Numbered from the stretch's first letter, positions 34,968 through 43,471 are shown. The stretch: 64,000 nucleotides of DNA from Erythrobacter sp. (GCF_030066995.1 NZ_JASJAP010000005.1:62001-126000); one strand, 5' to 3'. Numbers and translations are program-made. The notes: generated from the letters alone by a model not told the origin.

Positions 34968-35292
34968 GCGCAAGGATCATGTCCGCCATTCGAAGCGCAT
35001 CACTCGCGGGCCGCGTTGGAAGGCTCTGCGGATGCAGGCGCTTGAGCGCGACGGATGGCAGTGTGTTGAGTGCGGCTCGCGGCGGCGGCTTGAGTGCGAC
35101 CACATCAAGCCGGTGCGGACGCATCCCGAACTCGCCTACGTCCTCTCAAATTTACAAATTCTCTGCGGTCGATGTCACTCCCGCAAAACCCGTTTGGAGG
35201 TGGGGCATAAGCCTCTCCCGCCAAAGCGCCAGCAATGGCGAAACCTGCTGCGCAAGATGCAGCACTCCTCCCCAGAAGAACAAGGTATTTGA
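34960..35292 (+). CDS. HNH endonuclease (packaging-associated)
   Basis: The 110-residue protein has a zinc-finger-type HNH motif: WQCVECGSRRRLECDHIKPV, then NLQILCGRCHSRKT, with four Cys (two CxxC-like pairs) and the catalytic DH...N...H series. In HK97-like phages a small HNH protein beside the terminase is needed for cos cleavage and packaging. It lies between the adaptor and capsid genes. Confidence 0.92.
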   Translation: MRRRKDHVRHSKRITRGPRWKALRMQALERDGWQCVECGSRRRLECDHIKPVRTHPELAYVLSNLQILCGRCHSRKTRLEVGHKPLPPKRQQWRNLLRKMQHSSPEEQGI

Positions 35293-35293
35293 A

Positions 35294-36547
35294 ATGTTGA
35301 AATCTCTCGAAATCACACGGCGGCAAAGTGAGATCCGCCAAGACCTCGCAACACTTGCCGGTAAGGAAAAGCCGACCGAGGACGAACTGGCCAAAATCAC
35401 CGAACTCGATGCAGAGTATCGGGGCAACGAAACCCGCTATCGCGCGGCGCTCATCGCTGAGGATGAGGAGCGCCGCGAAGCTGGCAAGGAACTCGAAACC
35501 CGCTCCGAAAAGGAATGGGCAGAGATGGCCAGCAAATTCGAGGTTCGCCAAGTCGCGCTTGCGCTCGATGAGGGCCGCAATCTTGACGGCGCGACCAAAG
35601 AGATGGTCGAAGAACTGCGCAATGCAGGCGGCTTTCAGGGCATCCCAGTGCCGCTTGAAGCGCTCGAAACCCGCGCGGGCGAAACCGTAGCGGGCGGCGT
35701 TCCTGATCCTGTCCGCACCATGCCGACCATCGAGCGGCTTTTCGCTGCATCGAGCGCATCGCGCATGGGGTGCCGCATGATTAACGTAGGCGTTGGCGAG
35801 ATCGAATATCCGGTCGCAACCGGCGGCGCGCAACCCGGCTGGGCAGGTTCGGAAACTGGCGATGTCCCCGGCCCGCAAGCCTACACCACGGTCGATAGGC
35901 CGATGGCTCCCGACAACACGCTCGGTGTGCAGATGAAAATCACCCGTAAGGCTCTCAAGCAAGCGGGCACCGGGCTTGAACAGGCGGTGCGGCGCGACAT
36001 GAGCGCAGCAATCCAGCAAGAGGCCGACCGGGTTATCTTTCTCGGTTCGGGTTCCAGCGGTGAGCCTCTGGGCATTTTCCCCGGCGCTTCGACATATGGC
36101 ATCACCGAGACTGCAATCGACGCGGCGGCTGACTTTGACATGGTAGTGGACGCGTTGACCCGATTTATGGTGGCAAGCGCGGCAAGGCCCGGTTCCATTA
36201 ACTTCATGATCCGACCAGAAGTTTGGTCGGTGTTGATGAAGTCCAAGAACGGCGACGGTGATTATCTCGACCTTTTGGAGCGCATTCGCCGGGATGCTGG
36301 CCGGGTGGTGGTCTCTAACAACAGCATCGAGGCCCCGGCGGGTTCGCCTGCGGAGAGCAAGGCGCTGCTGACCACGGCCACGAACGGCGTCCCGCCCATT
36401 TTCTGCGGCATGTGGGGCGCGGTCGATGTCATCCGTGACCCTTACACCGAGGCCAAGAGCGGGCAGCTTGTGCTGACGGCTCTGACCACAATGGACGTGA
36501 CGGTTGCGCGCGGTGTGCAACTCGAAATCCTGACGGGCGTGCAGTAA
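35294..36547 (+). CDS. HK97-fold major capsid protein with N-terminal scaffold domain
   Basis: The 417-residue protein begins with a charged, coiled-coil delta domain (residues ~1-115; ELAKITELDAEYRGNETRYRAALIAEDEERREAGKELETR) that serves as internal scaffold and is cut off by the prohead protease. The shell domain follows: PTIERLFAASSASRMGC, AYTTVDRPMAPDNTLGVQMKITRKALKQAG, DMSAAIQQEADRVIFLGSGSSGEPLGIF, and a C-terminal YTEAKSGQLVLTALTTMDVTVARG. These are typical HK97-family segments. It starts 2 bp after the HNH stop and its TAA overlaps the protease ATG by one base. Confidence 0.94.
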   Translation: MLKSLEITRRQSEIRQDLATLAGKEKPTEDELAKITELDAEYRGNETRYRAALIAEDEERREAGKELETRSEKEWAEMASKFEVRQVALALDEGRNLDGATKEMVEELRNAGGFQGIPVPLEALETRAGETVAGGVPDPVRTMPTIERLFAASSASRMGCRMINVGVGEIEYPVATGGAQPGWAGSETGDVPGPQAYTTVDRPMAPDNTLGVQMKITRKALKQAGTGLEQAVRRDMSAAIQQEADRVIFLGSGSSGEPLGIFPGASTYGITETAIDAAADFDMVVDALTRFMVASAARPGSINFMIRPEVWSVLMKSKNGDGDYLDLLERIRRDAGRVVVSNNSIEAPAGSPAESKALLTTATNGVPPIFCGMWGAVDVIRDPYTEAKSGQLVLTALTTMDVTVARGVQLEILTGVQ

Positions 36548-37113
36548 TGCTCTGGGGCGGTTCGCTAGGCGGGCTTGAGGTTCGCCAAGAAGGTGAAACG
36601 GTTCGCGTGGCGGGCCGCTTCCCTTACGACACCCGAACGCAGCTTGCGCCGGGATACTTTGAAACCATCGCTCACGGGGCTTTTGCCTCGCGGGTGAACT
36701 CCGATGATGAGCTGCACTTCCTGAGCGGCCATGACTTCGAAAAACCCTTGGCCAGTCGCACGGCCGGGACGCTTGCTGTCCGCGAGGATGGTGACGCTCT
36801 GGCCTTCGAGGCGACGGTGGCGGCGCATACCTCATGGGCGCGGGACTTCCTCGCTGCGCATGGCGCTGGTCTCATCCGTGGTCTGTCACCGGGCTTTCGA
36901 GTGAGTGAAGGCGGTGAAAGCGCAACCCGCGAGGGCACGGTGGTTCATCGCACCATCACGAAGGCCGAACTGGTCGAGGTCTCGGCGGTGACGCGCGCGG
37001 CCTATCCAACGGCCCAGATCGAGGCCCGCAACTGGTCGCCTGAGCAAAGTGTGGTTGTCCCTACTTTGGTTTCCGGCCTGCACCGCACCCTTAACCGATG
37101 GAGGCCCGCATGA
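36547..37113 (+). CDS. HK97-family prohead protease
   Basis: The 188-residue serine protease (peptidase U35 type) matures the capsid. FLSGHDFEKPLASR carries the catalytic His62 and IRGLSPGFRV carries Ser114, followed by TKAELVEVSAVTRAAYPTAQ, the family C-terminal signature. In most phages the protease gene precedes the capsid gene; here it follows it. Its stop overlaps the next gene (ATGA). Confidence 0.93.
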   Translation: MLWGGSLGGLEVRQEGETVRVAGRFPYDTRTQLAPGYFETIAHGAFASRVNSDDELHFLSGHDFEKPLASRTAGTLAVREDGDALAFEATVAAHTSWARDFLAAHGAGLIRGLSPGFRVSEGGESATREGTVVHRTITKAELVEVSAVTRAAYPTAQIEARNWSPEQSVVVPTLVSGLHRTLNRWRPA

Positions 37114-37646
37114 TGGCCGAGACGATTGACGAAACCGAGGCCGTGCCTCTGGACTATCCCGACACACCAAGCGGTCTGTCCACGGCGGCGGCTGCGCTTG
37201 ATGCGAACGCCATCTGGCAGCGCATCGAGGCCTACACCGCGCATCGCTACACCGACCGCGAGGTGACATGGCTTGTCGAGGGCAAAGGGCACTGGGGCTT
37301 CCCGCTAACGCCTGCAACGCTGTCGAGTGCCGAACGCTGGACGGGTGAAGCATGGGAGGCCGTGACGCTCTCAGCGGGGCCGTATGGCTACTGTCTGCCC
37401 GATGAGGGGCCATATCGCATCATTGCCGATGTCGGCGCTGGCACCGTCCCTGCGGCGGTCTCTGAGGCTTTCAGGCGCTTGGCTGAATACCTTGCCGATG
37501 ACACCGACCGGGCGGGCGTCTCCGATTACATGGTGAACATGGGCGGGGCCATTCAGGAATCTTACAAACGCAACCCCGCGTGGACTGCGCGGGCGATGCA
37601 ATACAGCGGCGCTGCGGACCTGTTGCGCCCCTACAGGAGGGCTTGA
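37110..37646 (+). CDS. Probable head-tail connector (gp6-like) protein
   Basis: The 178-residue protein starts at ATG 37110, overlapping the protease stop, behind GGAGG. It includes DANAIWQRIEAYTAHRYTDREVTWLVEG, a beta-rich middle (WTGEAWEAVTLSAGPYGYCLPDEGPYRIIADVGAG) and a helical C-terminus (VSEAFRRLAEYLADDTDRAG, then AWTARAMQYSGAADLLRPYRRA). Helical C-termini ending in a basic LLRPYRR are usual in connector proteins that sit between portal and tail. Position next to the portal supports this; sequence evidence alone is moderate. Confidence 0.65.
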   Translation: MMAETIDETEAVPLDYPDTPSGLSTAAAALDANAIWQRIEAYTAHRYTDREVTWLVEGKGHWGFPLTPATLSSAERWTGEAWEAVTLSAGPYGYCLPDEGPYRIIADVGAGTVPAAVSEAFRRLAEYLADDTDRAGVSDYMVNMGGAIQESYKRNPAWTARAMQYSGAADLLRPYRRA

Positions 37647-37648
37647 GA

Positions 37649-38707
37649 ATGTGGCCATTCAAGAAAACCAAAGCCCTTGAGAAACGCTCAAGCGCGACCG
37701 GATACACTGCCCAGATTATGCAGGCCCGTGCGGCCTATATCGCGAGCACCGATGGCTTGGCGGAACTCACCGGCACGGTGCAGGGGTGTGTGAGCCTCTG
37801 GGAAGGCGGCCTGAGCCTTGCCGATGTCGACGGCACCGACATGCTCACCCCGTTCAACTTGGGCCTTGCAGCGCGCGCTCTGGCGCTTCGCGGTGAGGCG
37901 GTGTTTGCGATCCGCGATGACGGGCTGGTGCCGTGCAGCGATTGGGATTTGACCACGCGGTTCTCGACGCCAACGGCCTATCGCGTCGGCATCCCCGACA
38001 CAGGCGGCGGGCGGTCCGAAACCTTGCTCGCATCCGAGGTTTTGCATCTGCGCGTCGGTGCCGAGGTCTCAGCGCCTTATACAGGCGTTGCACCGCTCAG
38101 GCGGGCCAGATTGACCGGCGGGCTGCTCGAGACGCTGGAGGTGGCCCTGAGCGAGGTCTACAGCGATGCTCCGCTCGGTTCGGCAGTCATTCCTATGCCC
38201 GAACAGCCTGACACCGACATGACGGCTCTGGCGCGCGGCTTTCGCGGGATGCGTGGCCGGGTGCTGGTGCGAGAATCGGTAAACGTGACCGCGGCGGGTG
38301 GACCTGCTCCCCAGACCGATCTCAAGCCCCATGATGTCACGCCCGACCTGTCCAAGGCGATGATGAAAGAGACGCTGGAAGGCGCGAAGGCATCAATCCA
38401 GACGGTGTTTGGCGTCCTTCCGGCTCTCGGCAATCCAGCGACAACCGGCCCGATGGCCCGCGAATGCGAGCGGCATCTGGCCCAATGGACCTTGCAGCCT
38501 ATCGCCCAGATGATTGCCCGCGAGGCATCCGACAAGCTGGGCAGCAACATCACGCTCGATGTCATGCGACCGCTTCAAGCCTTCGATACCGGCGGGCGCG
38601 CACGGGCGCTTGCGGCGGTGGTGCAGACCTTGGCGCTGGCCAAGGAACAGGGCGTCGATGCTGAAGCCGCGATGCGGCTGGTCGATTGGAGCGGAACCGG
38701 AGATTAG
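37649..38707 (+). CDS. Phage portal protein (HK97 family)
   Basis: The 352-residue protein starts at ATG 37649 behind CAGGAGG. It contains LGLAARALALRGEAVFAIRDDG, a SEVLHLRVGAEVSAPYTGVAPLRRA wing/stem region, and helices ETLEGAKASIQTVFGVLPALGNPAT and ERHLAQWTLQPIAQMIAREASDKLG, all typical of HK97-type portals, the dodecameric ring through which DNA enters the head. It is the last gene of the rightward head module; no tail genes follow. Confidence 0.88.
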   Translation: MWPFKKTKALEKRSSATGYTAQIMQARAAYIASTDGLAELTGTVQGCVSLWEGGLSLADVDGTDMLTPFNLGLAARALALRGEAVFAIRDDGLVPCSDWDLTTRFSTPTAYRVGIPDTGGGRSETLLASEVLHLRVGAEVSAPYTGVAPLRRARLTGGLLETLEVALSEVYSDAPLGSAVIPMPEQPDTDMTALARGFRGMRGRVLVRESVNVTAAGGPAPQTDLKPHDVTPDLSKAMMKETLEGAKASIQTVFGVLPALGNPATTGPMARECERHLAQWTLQPIAQMIAREASDKLGSNITLDVMRPLQAFDTGGRARALAAVVQTLALAKEQGVDAEAAMRLVDWSGTGD

Positions 38708-38852
38708 GCTGGCCACCTAGGGCGTTGGTTCATCGCCCGAACGGCCCCGTTAGTCGGTGAGTGGGTAAACCCCGACAAGGCACGGTCTCAGCGCTTTCCT
38801 GGGGACGCGGTGCAGGACCGGCACGCTGTGAGAGGCGGGGCCGGTCCAACTT

Positions 38853-39161
38853 CTAGCTTTTAAGGGGCCAGCCGTCCGCTCCGGTTGTGCGTTTCTGGAT
38901 AGAGGATTCCAGCGCTGAGATTGCAACGCTAGCTTGTGAGGTGTGGAGATTTTGCCCCTCGCGGTAAGCGCGAATTAGATCGCTCATCGCGGCGCGAAGC
39001 TGAGCCACAAGTTTCTTTTCATGCTCCGATGTTCGCGGGTCGGCTTCGAGACTGGCCTCAACTGACAGAACTCGGTCCCACCATGCGATGCAAAGCGTTT
39101 CGGTCGGCTCCTGATCGAGCAAGTCTCGCAACTCGCTCAGCAATTCGAGGTCGGTTTTCAT
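38853..39161 (-). CDS. Small hypothetical protein at the right end of the island
   Basis: The 102-residue protein starts at ATG 39161 behind TAGGAGAC, although the frame is open upstream to 39314. It is helical and charged (MKTDLELLSELRDLLDQEP, LRAAMSDLIRAYREGQNLHTSQASVAISALESSIQ). No domain is recognised. It is the only gene transcribed inward from the right end and lies in the place where satellites often keep accessory genes, such as defence or interference genes. Confidence 0.6.
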   Translation of the reverse strand: MKTDLELLSELRDLLDQEPTETLCIAWWDRVLSVEASLEADPRTSEHEKKLVAQLRAAMSDLIRAYREGQNLHTSQASVAISALESSIQKRTTGADGWPLKS

Positions 39162-39223
39162 TCGGGCGTCTCCTACACAATGGCGCGGATTTAGCATGGC
39201 CCTTAGCCAGACAAAAGGACTGC

Positions 39224-39245
39224 GCCATGTTCCATCTATGTTGCA
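39224..39245 (+). repeat. Probable integrase arm-type site, right copy
   Basis: This is the partner of 28507-28528, matching 21 of 22 positions. A related inverted core, TGCAACAT, occurs about 55 bp further right (near 39297-39304). It lies 118 bp inside the right attachment repeat. Confidence 0.5.
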
Positions 39246-39362
39246 TGGAGCCGCCGGGGGCATTTGGGAAACCGTGGAAATACAAGGAAATACCCGTGCA
39301 ACATGGTGCAACACGGGGATTTGAGGGCGTCGCGTCTAAATGTCTGTATTAATTGGAATAAA

Positions 39363-39410
39363 CTGGATGCCCCGTGAGGATTCGAACCTCAATTGACGGA
39401 GTCAGAGTCC
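39363..39410. repeat. Right attachment site, 48-bp direct repeat inside tRNA-Gln
   Basis: The repeat is identical to 28425-28472 and covers the 3' part of the intact tRNA-Gln gene. Integration therefore keeps the tRNA functional and leaves the partial copy at the far end. Confidence 0.95.
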
Positions 39411-39437
39411 GTAGTCTTACCATTAGACGACGGGGCA
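39364..39437 (-). tRNA. tRNA-Gln(CUG), integration target of the island
   Basis: The minus strand forms a 74-nt tRNA with encoded CCA (39364-39366). The acceptor arms are TGCCCCG and CGGGGCA, the D arm holds TCTAATGGTAAGA, the anticodon loop CTCTGAC reads CTG, and the T loop is GGTTCGAATCC. It is transcribed leftward into the island. Confidence 0.97.
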
Positions 39438-39677
39438 CCACGTCCACAGGCCGGAGGGTTGAAAGGGGCCTTGGTCGCAAAGCGAGCCGCGCATCTAGTT
39501 TTGCGCCGGGCCAAGGTCAAGAGCGCTCCTGATCCCCCGGCGCCCGGCGGCCAAGAAAGAGACACGACCGTGGCTTTCGCTCGGTATTCGCTGGCTTGCC
39601 CTAAATTCGAGCATGCGTTAGCTTAATGGCAAGTGCCAACGTGTTATTACGCGCGGGTGAGATGAAAGACTAGGATT

Positions 39678-41021
39678 ATGGCGGAACCCATTCCGCCGGA
39701 CGAAGACAGGAGAGCTGGAAGAAAAAGGGGCCGTAAGTCCGGCAAGGTAGCCGATTTTCGCTACAAACGCCCCTTCCAGCCAAGTGCATCTGGCCACCAG
39801 GAACGGCCACAAGGCTCAGCTCAACGCGACACGGCCAAACCGTGCGCTGATCGCGAAGCGGGATGCAGGCCGGACGGTGCCGCGCAAGCATCGGCTATTC
39901 AGACACATCAGACACAGAGCGCTCGTCAAATCGGCGGACAGGCCAAGCGGGAGCCTGTCAAAGTCCCCCCCTTTCGCGCGCATCGGCCGCGCAGGCACGA
40001 AGCCTACGCCGCTCTGGATCTGGGAACGAACAATTGCCGTCTGCTGATCGCCCGGCCCTCGGGCAAGGATTTCACGGTCATTGATGCCTTCAGCCGAGTG
40101 GTGAAACTTGGCGAGGATCTGGCCACGACCGGACGCCTTTCCCAAGATGCAATGGACCGCGCCGTGGGCGCTCTTGCGATCTGCGCCGACAAGCTGCGTC
40201 GGCGTAACGTTCGCCTCGCTCGCTCGGTGGCCACCGAAGCGTGTCGCAGGGCCGAAAACGGGCCCGCTTTCATCGAACGTGTGCGTCAGGAGACGGGGAT
40301 CGCGCTCGATATCATTACGGCGGAGGAAGAAGCGCGCCTCGCTGTTCTGGGCTGCCATATCCTGCTGGAGGATGGCGACGGCCCGGCCATGATCTTCGAC
40401 ATCGGAGGCGGATCAACTGAGCTTGTTCTGCTTGAGGCCGGCGGTCCATCGCGAGGGACGATACCCCGCATCCTTGATTGGCAGAGCGTGCCGTGGGGTG
40501 TCGTATCCCTGACCGACACCGTCGCCGAGCGTCACGGGAAGACAGCGACGCGCCTTGATCGCTACGAGGAAATGCGGCGGCTGGTCTCGGAAAGCTTCGC
40601 GCCGTTCGGAAAGCGAATCGCCGAAGCTGCTAAGTGCGATGACATCCGGTTGCTTGGCACAAGCGGTACGGTTACGACTTTGGCCAGTCTCCATCTTGAG
40701 CTACCGCATTACGATCGCAAGGCCGTTGATGGACTGATCGTCCCAAGCGAATCGATGCGCGCCATCAGCGCCGATCTTTCATCGATGTCCGCTGCGCAGC
40801 GCGGCCAATTGCCCTGCATCGGGGAGGACCGGGCCAATCTCGTGGTCGCGGGCTGCGCTATTCTGGAATCGATCCTGGACCTCTGGCCAGCCGAACGCCT
40901 GGGCGTCGCTGATCGCGGCATTCGCGAAGGTATCTTGCGCAGTCTGATGGCTGCAGAGCGCCAAAGCGAAAGGGCGTTGAAGGCCCTGCACGAAACGCGG
41001 GTGGGCGACGCGCGCAAATGA
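39678..41021 (+). CDS. Ppx/GppA family phosphatase with long disordered N-terminus
   Basis: The 447-residue protein has an ASKHA-type phosphatase core from about residue 110: YAALDLGTNNCRLLIAR, then FSRVVKLGEDLATTGRLS, MIFDIGGGSTELVLLE and LLGTSGTVTTLASLHL. Members degrade polyphosphate or convert pppGpp to ppGpp. The first ~105 residues are basic, Arg/Gln/Pro-rich and likely disordered; an internal start cannot be excluded, although ATG 39678 is the only clear start. rlmE follows 13 bp after its stop, a pairing common in this group. Confidence 0.9.
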   Translation: MAEPIPPDEDRRAGRKRGRKSGKVADFRYKRPFQPSASGHQERPQGSAQRDTAKPCADREAGCRPDGAAQASAIQTHQTQSARQIGGQAKREPVKVPPFRAHRPRRHEAYAALDLGTNNCRLLIARPSGKDFTVIDAFSRVVKLGEDLATTGRLSQDAMDRAVGALAICADKLRRRNVRLARSVATEACRRAENGPAFIERVRQETGIALDIITAEEEARLAVLGCHILLEDGDGPAMIFDIGGGSTELVLLEAGGPSRGTIPRILDWQSVPWGVVSLTDTVAERHGKTATRLDRYEEMRRLVSESFAPFGKRIAEAAKCDDIRLLGTSGTVTTLASLHLELPHYDRKAVDGLIVPSESMRAISADLSSMSAAQRGQLPCIGEDRANLVVAGCAILESILDLWPAERLGVADRGIREGILRSLMAAERQSERALKALHETRVGDARK

Positions 41022-41034
41022 ATGGCCGCGAGCG

Positions 41035-41700
41035 ATGAGCCGATCCGGCCGCAACCCCGATCGCCGGGTCAAATCCGCTAAGAAACGCTCCGAAAGCTCA
41101 ACCCGCTGGCTCCAGCGTCAGCTCAACGATCCCTATGTCAAGAAAGCCAAGGCCGATGGCTATCGCAGTCGCGCGGCCTACAAGCTGATCGAACTGGATG
41201 AGCGCTTCGGATTGCTTCGCGGCGCGAGCCGGGTCGTCGATCTGGGCATCGCTCCGGGGGGCTGGAGCCAGGTCGTCCGGGCCAAGGCTCCGAGGGCTGA
41301 GGTGGTGGGGATCGACTTGCTCTCCACCGAGCCCATCGAGGGGGTCACCATTTTCGAGATGGACTTCATGGACGATCGGGCCCCCGCCGCGCTTGAAGAG
41401 GCGTTGGGCGGGCCGCCAGACCTTGTCCTGTCGGACATGGCGGCGAACACGGTAGGGCACAAACAGACCGACCACCTTCGCACGATGGCGCTGGTCGAAG
41501 CGGGGGCCTGGTTTGCGGTCGAGACGCTGGAGAGCGGCGGCGCGTTTGTTGCCAAGGTGCTCGCTGGCGGGACCGACACCGACTTGCTCGCTCTGCTCAA
41601 GAGGCATTTTGCCAGCGTGAAGCACGCCAAACCCCCGGCGAGCCGCAAGGGCTCATCGGAATGGTATGTGGTGGCCCAAGGTTTCAAAGGGCGCGATTAG
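41035..41700 (+). CDS. rlmE: 23S rRNA (uridine-2552-2'-O)-methyltransferase RlmE
   Basis: The 221-residue protein has a basic N-terminal tail, the RNA-binding RSRAAYKLIELDERF segment with a catalytic Lys, the SAM site RVVDLGIAPGGWSQ, LVLSDMAANTVGHKQTDH with the catalytic Asp, GGAFVAKVL with the second Lys, and HAKPPASRKGSSEWYVVAQGF with the Glu. It methylates U2552 of the ribosomal A loop. Confidence 0.96.
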   Translation: MSRSGRNPDRRVKSAKKRSESSTRWLQRQLNDPYVKKAKADGYRSRAAYKLIELDERFGLLRGASRVVDLGIAPGGWSQVVRAKAPRAEVVGIDLLSTEPIEGVTIFEMDFMDDRAPAALEEALGGPPDLVLSDMAANTVGHKQTDHLRTMALVEAGAWFAVETLESGGAFVAKVLAGGTDTDLLALLKRHFASVKHAKPPASRKGSSEWYVVAQGFKGRD

Positions 41701-41713
41701 ACGCAGCCGTTGG

Positions 41714-42412
41714 TCAGGCTTCAGCTTCTGCGGTTGCTTGAGAGGTCGCTTCGGCGTCGTCCTGACTGGTTTCCGCCTCTTCCACCGCAGCGGTGTCGGC
41801 GGAGGCTTCCTCGCTGGCGACCTCTTCGACCGGTGTGAATTCCGGCAATGAAAGACCCGATCCCTCGGAATTCATGTACAGCGCGACGGCGGCGCGATCT
41901 TCAATCTTCGAAAGGCCCGCAAAGCTCATCTTGGTGCCTTCGATATAGGTCGCGGGACGTTTGAGCCAGGCGTCCATCTCGTCCCAGCCCCACTGGCCGC
42001 CATGGTTGGCCATGCCAGAGGAATAACTGAAGCCGGGCTTCGCGCCCACGTTTGCGCCCATAATCGCGTGAAGGTTGGGTCCCACGCCATTTGCGCCTCC
42101 CGCCTCAATCGAATGGCAGGCCGAGCATTTTGCAAACACCTTCGCGCCGTCCTCGACGCTAACCAGCGTCAGAGCTTCGGCCACGGTCATTTCGGCGGGC
42201 TTGTCACCGCCCGCTTCCTCCACGCCCTCGATCACATAACCAAGCTGCTCGGGCCGCTGCGGGTCGTCGCCGTGGAAATACTTCCCCGACAGAATCGAAA
42301 AGCCAAGGCCAAGCCCAGCCGCAAACAGGACCCAGCCTGCTGCTGTGTTGAAGAGATCGCCCCCGGCTTCCTGGCCCTGAGTGCTCGCGTCCGTATCGTG
42401 TTGGTCAGTCAT
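41714..42412 (-). CDS. Membrane-anchored c-type cytochrome
   Basis: The 232-residue protein (ATG 42412) has one N-terminal membrane helix (AAGWVLFAAGLGLGFSILSG) acting as an uncleaved anchor. A single-heme cytochrome c domain follows: KCSACHSIEAGGANGVGPNLH is the heme-binding CxxCH, and EGTKMSFAGL supplies the axial Met. The C-terminal ~50 residues are acidic and Ala-rich. It resembles CycM-type cytochromes that pass electrons from the bc1 complex to terminal oxidases. Confidence 0.92.
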   Translation of the reverse strand: MTDQHDTDASTQGQEAGGDLFNTAAGWVLFAAGLGLGFSILSGKYFHGDDPQRPEQLGYVIEGVEEAGGDKPAEMTVAEALTLVSVEDGAKVFAKCSACHSIEAGGANGVGPNLHAIMGANVGAKPGFSYSSGMANHGGQWGWDEMDAWLKRPATYIEGTKMSFAGLSKIEDRAAVALYMNSEGSGLSLPEFTPVEEVASEEASADTAAVEEAETSQDDAEATSQATAEAEA

Positions 42413-42550
42413 CCCGTCGGCCCCATTAGTCGGCGACCTTTCGCCGCGCAAGAGTGATCGCATCACCAATTGGTGCAAGGGATGCAAGACTGTGGTTGCC
42501 CGTAAAAGGCGCCTTGCTCCGCGCAGGTTGCGTGTTTAGCAGCGCACCTT

Positions 42551-43471
42551 ATGCGCAGCTTTCCAGGGCCAGCCTTGCCGATCGTCGACGCGATGCGCGC
42601 GGAAGCCGCCCTCGACCCCGCGCGCGCCATTGCGTTTCAGGGATCGCCGGGCGCGAATTCGCATCGGGCCGCAAACGAAGCGCGACCCGATTTTCGACCG
42701 CTTCCCTGCTTCAGCTTTGAGGACGCGCTCGAAGCGGTCAAGGACGGGCGCGCGGGACTGGCGATCATTCCGATCGAAAACTCGCAACATGGACGCGTCG
42801 CGGATATCCACTTCCTTCTCCCGGAAAGCGGTCTTTCGATTGTCGGCGAGTACTTCATGCCGATCCACCACGCGCTGATGGCGCCGCCGCTCGAAGACGG
42901 AATGCCGCGAGGGCCCACGGACAAGATCGAAGCGGCCTACAGCCATCCTCAGGCGCTTGGACAGTCGCGTCATTTCCTGCGTCAGCGCGGAATTGTTCCT
43001 CTAAGTTACGCCGATACGGCGGGCGCTGCGGCGTTCGTCGCCGAGCGCGGCGATCCGGCGCTGGCGGCCATTGCCCCGGCGATCGCAGCCGAACTGTACG
43101 GTCTCGAGATCATCCAGACGCACGTCGAAGACAGCCAGGATAACATGACGCGCTTCGTGATCCTGGCCGATCAGCCCGCTTTCCTCACCAACGACACGCA
43201 GCGCCCGGCAATGACGACCTTCGTTTTCGAAGTGAAGAACATCCCGGCCGCCTTGTACAAGGCCATGGGCGGGTTTGCGACGAACGGCGTCAATATGACA
43301 AAGCTCGAGAGTTACCAGCAGGGCACCAGCTTTTCCGCCACGCGCTTCTACGCCGACATCATCGGGGCCCCCGGCGATCCGGCGGTGGATCGCGCGCTGG
43401 AGGAATGCGCGTTTCATTCCAAGGAACTGCGAGTGCTGGGCACCTATGAGCAGGCTCGGCCACGCGGCTGA
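42551..43471 (+). CDS. pheA: Prephenate dehydratase
   Basis: The 306-residue single-function enzyme makes phenylpyruvate for phenylalanine synthesis. AIAFQGSPGANSHRAANE opens the catalytic domain, IPIENSQHGRVADIHFLL holds the conserved ENS segment, SHPQALGQSRHFL follows, and QDNMTRFVILAD carries the TRF catalytic motif. A C-terminal ACT domain (TTFVFEVKNIPAALYKAMGGFATNGVNMTKLESYQ) indicates feedback control by phenylalanine. Confidence 0.96.
   Translation: MRSFPGPALPIVDAMRAEAALDPARAIAFQGSPGANSHRAANEARPDFRPLPCFSFEDALEAVKDGRAGLAIIPIENSQHGRVADIHFLLPESGLSIVGEYFMPIHHALMAPPLEDGMPRGPTDKIEAAYSHPQALGQSRHFLRQRGIVPLSYADTAGAAAFVAERGDPALAAIAPAIAAELYGLEIIQTHVEDSQDNMTRFVILADQPAFLTNDTQRPAMTTFVFEVKNIPAALYKAMGGFATNGVNMTKLESYQQGTSFSATRFYADIIGAPGDPAVDRALEECAFHSKELRVLGTYEQARPRG

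Larger units (their letters stand above)
28425..39410. mobile_element. Integrated phage-satellite-like island with its own capsid and packaging genes
   Basis: The ~11.0-kb element sits at the 3' end of tRNA-Gln between 48-bp direct repeats. It encodes, from left: integrase and probable repressor (minus strand), AlpA-like HTH protein, two small proteins, a Spo11/Topo VI A-like protein, a winged-helix protein, large terminase, adaptor, HNH nuclease, capsid, prohead protease, connector, portal and a small minus-strand protein. Tail, baseplate, tape-measure, lysis and polymerase genes are absent. All frames are intact and tightly packed, often overlapping by 1-10 bp. The gene set matches capsid-forming phage-inducible islands (cf-PICI), which take tails from a helper phage. 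A remnant prophage is the alternative. Confidence 0.85.

Noticed and set aside
28530..38707. A gene transfer agent instead of a satellite.
   Set aside because: Gene transfer agents lack integrase, AlpA-like regulator and flanking attachment repeats and keep tail genes; this element shows the opposite.
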